The notes beneath the pieces are model-generated. The model ran no database searches and had not been told where the DNA came from. It saw only the letters and a list, made by a program, of their open reading frames with translations. DNA of 64,000 nucleotides from Chitinophaga sp. Cy-1792 (GTDB lineage: Bacteria > Bacteroidota > Bacteroidia > Chitinophagales > Chitinophagaceae): positions 496,001 through 560,000 of the forward strand of contig NZ_VWWO01000003.1 in NCBI RefSeq assembly GCF_011752935.1, given 5' to 3'. A program made the position numbers and the translations under genes. The number at the start of each line of letters is the position of its first letter. Position 1 is the first letter of the stretch. Below, piece by piece: positions 61,764-64,000 of the stretch.

Positions 61764-62666
61764 GTGGATATAAATCGCTACATAGCATCTGGCATATTAG
61801 AAAGTTACGTATATGGCCTGCTTCCCGAAAATGAAAGTACGGAAGTAGAAGTCGTCGCCACGCAATATCCGGAAGTACGTACACTGGTCAATTCCCTGCA
61901 ACTGGAGAAAGAACGCTACACCCGCGTCTTCTCCGTAGCTCCGCCACCAGAGCTGAAGAACCGCCTGCTCGATATTCTCCAGCACGAAAAAACAACCGAA
62001 GGTGAACTAAAATTACCAGAAGAACTTCGGTTAGATAATCCCACCATAGCAACAACACCAGCTCCGGTAACCCCCATAAAAAAATTACCCGCCGACAAAA
62101 AAAAAGCACAGAATAAAGCCTGGAAACTCGTAGCAGCAGCCACCATACTGGTGCTCCTGGGTAGTATAGGCATGAACGTGTTCTTTTTCAACAACGGCTC
62201 AGACTATAAAGGCCGCTATGAAAAACTCATCGCCGCCAACGATAAATTACAAAAAGCCCGGAACGATCCCGCTAACCAAACCGCCAGCTACAAAGAAAAT
62301 GGAGAAGATACCGACGTTTCCATGCTGGATAACCCAGCCCTCATTCAGGTGAAGCTGAAAGGTAATGCCAGCCATCCCGGTACTGCCGCCACCGTAGCCT
62401 GGAACCCCGTGTCAAAAGAAGTATTCCTGCTCGTCCAGCACCTGCCAGATGCTCCTTCCGGTAAACAATTTCAATTATGGGCCATCAAAGAACACCAAAT
62501 GCAGGATGCCGGCATCATCAAAACCGATAACGACGGCACCCATAAAATTCAACATATGAAAACTATCCCTGCCGCCGACGCTTTCGCCGTAACACTGGAA
62601 CCCTCCGGTGGCAGCACTCAGCCTACCATGACCTCCATGTTCATGGCAGCAACTGTTAAAAAATAA
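61764..62666 (+). CDS. RskA-type membrane anti-sigma factor
   Basis: A protein of 300 residues starting at GTG 61764 (VDINRYIASGILESYVYGLLPENES), the usual N-terminus of RskA-like factors (a short helix with YVxGxLxxxE that binds the sigma factor). One membrane helix follows at about 135-157 (WKLVAAATILVLLGSIGMNVFFF), then a coiled linker (YKGRYEKLIAANDKLQKARND) and the extracytoplasmic RskA C-terminal domain (PALIQVKLKGN, ATVAWNPVSKEVFLLVQHLPDAPSGKQFQLWAI, AFAVTLEPSGGSTQPT). It should hold the sigma factor at the membrane. Reading further upstream would run into the sigma gene in another frame. Confidence 0.88.
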   Translation: MDINRYIASGILESYVYGLLPENESTEVEVVATQYPEVRTLVNSLQLEKERYTRVFSVAPPPELKNRLLDILQHEKTTEGELKLPEELRLDNPTIATTPAPVTPIKKLPADKKKAQNKAWKLVAAATILVLLGSIGMNVFFFNNGSDYKGRYEKLIAANDKLQKARNDPANQTASYKENGEDTDVSMLDNPALIQVKLKGNASHPGTAATVAWNPVSKEVFLLVQHLPDAPSGKQFQLWAIKEHQMQDAGIIKTDNDGTHKIQHMKTIPAADAFAVTLEPSGGSTQPTMTSMFMAATVKK

Positions 62667-62915
62667 ATACACCGTTTTACAGATATATGTGAAGTTTGAG
62701 TAACACCAATTCCCGTAGTAACCACACAAGACACTCCTTAACCAACAACAATGTTGATAATGATGCTATTCCCCGATAGCTGTCATAGCTGATCATGTGC
62801 AATGACCGATAACGCATCCCATTATTAACAACCGAAATCCCGGCTGCTATGCCGACAAATCCTGTATGTCACAGACATATCAGCCCTTGAATATGCTTAT
62901 TAAAACCAAATCATA

Positions 62916-63530
62916 ATGAAGCATAATGAACCCAATGCCGGTGAGCAACTAACTGCTCCCGCCCAAGAATCCTCTCCTATGGAGGAATCCAAAGGTACGT
63001 CCTGGAAACTCGTCGCCACAGGAGCTTTCCTCCTGCTGGTAGTAAGCCTTATTCTTAACTATGTCTTCTTTAATCGATGGAAAGAATTCCGCGACTATAA
63101 AGACAAATACCAGGCATTACTGCTCTCTCACAACTCCATCATGTCCGACACCAAATCACGTATGGAGAAACTCGAACAATCACTTGATATCATCCAGGAC
63201 CCTGCTGTGATGAAAGTGAAAATGCCAGGTACTAAAGCATTCCCGCAAGCAGTGGCTACCGTATTCTGGAACACCCAAAGCAAACAGGTTTACCTGAAAG
63301 TTAACAACCTGCCGGAACCAGCATCCGACAAACAATACCAGCTCTGGGCTATCATAGATGGTAAACCAGTAGATATGGGCGTATTCGAAATGGGTGATAC
63401 CGCCAAACTCCTCCAGAAAATGAAGGAAACAGGTACCGTTCAGATGTTCGCCGTTACCCTCGAGAAAAAAGGTGGTGCACTGCAACCAACCCTCGAACAA
63501 ATGTATGTAGCCGGAAAAATCCCAGGCTGA
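62916..63530 (+). CDS. RskA C-terminal-domain membrane protein lacking the sigma-binding part
   Basis: A protein of 204 residues, paralogous to the C-terminal two-thirds of the preceding anti-sigma factor: membrane helix (WKLVATGAFLLLVVSLILNYVFF), coiled linker (FRDYKDKYQALLLSHN) and RskA domain (PAVMKVKMPGTKAFPQAVATVFWNTQSKQVYLKVNNLPEPASDKQYQLWAIIDG, MFAVTLEKKGGALQPT). The N-terminus is only about 28 polar residues, without the YVYGLLPENE sigma-binding segment. It therefore probably does not bind a sigma factor itself and could modulate or compete with the full-length protein. It has a 249-base upstream gap of its own and a strong terminator. Confidence 0.85.
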   Translation: MKHNEPNAGEQLTAPAQESSPMEESKGTSWKLVATGAFLLLVVSLILNYVFFNRWKEFRDYKDKYQALLLSHNSIMSDTKSRMEKLEQSLDIIQDPAVMKVKMPGTKAFPQAVATVFWNTQSKQVYLKVNNLPEPASDKQYQLWAIIDGKPVDMGVFEMGDTAKLLQKMKETGTVQMFAVTLEKKGGALQPTLEQMYVAGKIPG

Positions 63531-63560
63531 TAAATAAGTTGTTTTTCTCTCTGAATATAA

Positions 63561-63607
63561 AAGCTGGTAAAAATGCTTCGTCATTTTTACCAGCTTTTTC
63601 TTTTTTA
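63561..63607 (+). terminator. Terminator after the short RskA-type gene
   Basis: AAGCTGGTAAAAATG pairs exactly with CATTTTTACCAGCTT around a six-base loop and runs into a long T-rich tail. Confidence 0.9.
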
Positions 63608-63717
63608 ATGAACAGTTTTTTGCATTTTTCTTGCCTAAACCCCGCATTTTACACAAATTTTAACGCAACCCCACCCACAGCCATTATGTTACTTATTGCA
63701 ATTCATTAAATTGCGGT

Positions 63718-64000
63718 ATGTTCAATTTCCTGAAAAGTATAACTGTCACTGTTACTATTTGCTGCTGCCTACAACCCGTTCTCGCCCAGGATACTGCCCA
63801 CTATCGCGGCATGACCGTCAATCTGGATGAAGTAACCGTAGCCGCTAAAAGAATCGGATTTGATGTAAACAGCTTTATAAGAAGAGTTGAAGAAGATACG
63901 ACCTTTTACCGCGCATTTAAAAACCTCCATATCGTAGGCTTCACCGGCGATAATGATATCCGCATCTTCGATAAAAAAGGAAATGTACAGGCTTCGCTAA
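63718..64000 (+). CDS. Exported protein of unknown function, N-terminal part, cut by window edge
   Basis: An open frame of 94 residues that continues beyond the right edge. A signal peptide (MFNFLKSITVTVTICCCLQ, ending PVLA-QD) is followed by YRGMTVNLDEVTVAAKRIGFDVNSFIRRVEEDTTFYRAFKNLH and VGFTGDNDIRIFDKKGNV. I recognise the type as a conserved exported protein of Bacteroidota without an assigned function. The LDEVTVAAKR stretch resembles a TonB-box-like linker, but no receptor domain is visible. TAAATTGC about five bases before the ATG resembles a -7 box, which would make the mRNA almost leaderless. Confidence 0.75.
   Translation, partial: MFNFLKSITVTVTICCCLQPVLAQDTAHYRGMTVNLDEVTVAAKRIGFDVNSFIRRVEEDTTFYRAFKNLHIVGFTGDNDIRIFDKKGNVQASL

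Noticed and set aside
62667..62915. Possible decayed gene between the two RskA-type genes
   Set aside because: I looked for RskA-like or sigma-binding remnants in all frames and saw none. It appears to be plain intergenic DNA with a few short hairpins.

Overview
The window reads as a chromosomal segment of a Bacteroidota species, most likely Chitinophagaceae and Chitinophaga-like. Grounds: seven SusC/SusD pairs, FecI/FecR regulators coupled to SusC proteins with an STN domain, DUF6702 and RskA-type genes, promoters of the Bacteroidota form TTG-N19-TAnnTTTG, and few Shine-Dalgarno sequences. The genus is inferred from general resemblance, not from a search.

Layout. 1-1441: the tail of a holo-ACP synthase and a PaaK-type adenylate-forming ligase, probably the end of a pigment or lipid cluster lying to the left. 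1602-2673: a small AT-rich island with a GNAT-like gene and two small basic proteins that share a C-terminal WSRKF motif. 2678-6155: DUF6702 protein, HupE/UreJ-like membrane protein and an M1 metallopeptidase. 6232-8084: a palindrome cluster, a tandem pair of small exported proteins and an esterase. 8360-11419: two paralogous alginate-lyase-superfamily lipoproteins, the first behind a promoter with a double palindromic operator, then an unknown lipoprotein.

11715-54533 is an array of seven SusC/SusD outer-membrane uptake pairs, three on the minus strand and four on the plus strand, around a regulatory centre (FecR, ECF sigma factor, AraC-type and LacI-type regulators, 27.0-31.0 kb). A second sigma/FecR pair (47.7-49.4 kb) drives the last SusC/SusD pair, which is followed by a thioredoxin-like protein. 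No carbohydrate-active enzyme gene lies inside the array, so substrates cannot be read from it. CG-centred 12-base palindromes (TAAAACGTTTTA) lie upstream of the plus-strand SusC genes and look like sites for the local LacI-type regulator. A different conserved element containing ATCCGGAT lies upstream of two minus-strand SusC genes.

55914-64000 is housekeeping: mutS and a SpoU-type RNA methyltransferase transcribed divergently from very short leaders, a UbiA prenyltransferase, ruvX, def, an ECF sigma factor with an RskA-type anti-sigma factor, a second truncated RskA-type protein, and an exported protein cut by the right edge. I saw no rRNA, tRNA, CRISPR array, insertion sequence or prophage.

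The strongest candidates for something new are the shared 12-1-12 base double operators, the seven-pair SusC/SusD array without enzymes, and the GNAT plus WSRKF small-protein unit.
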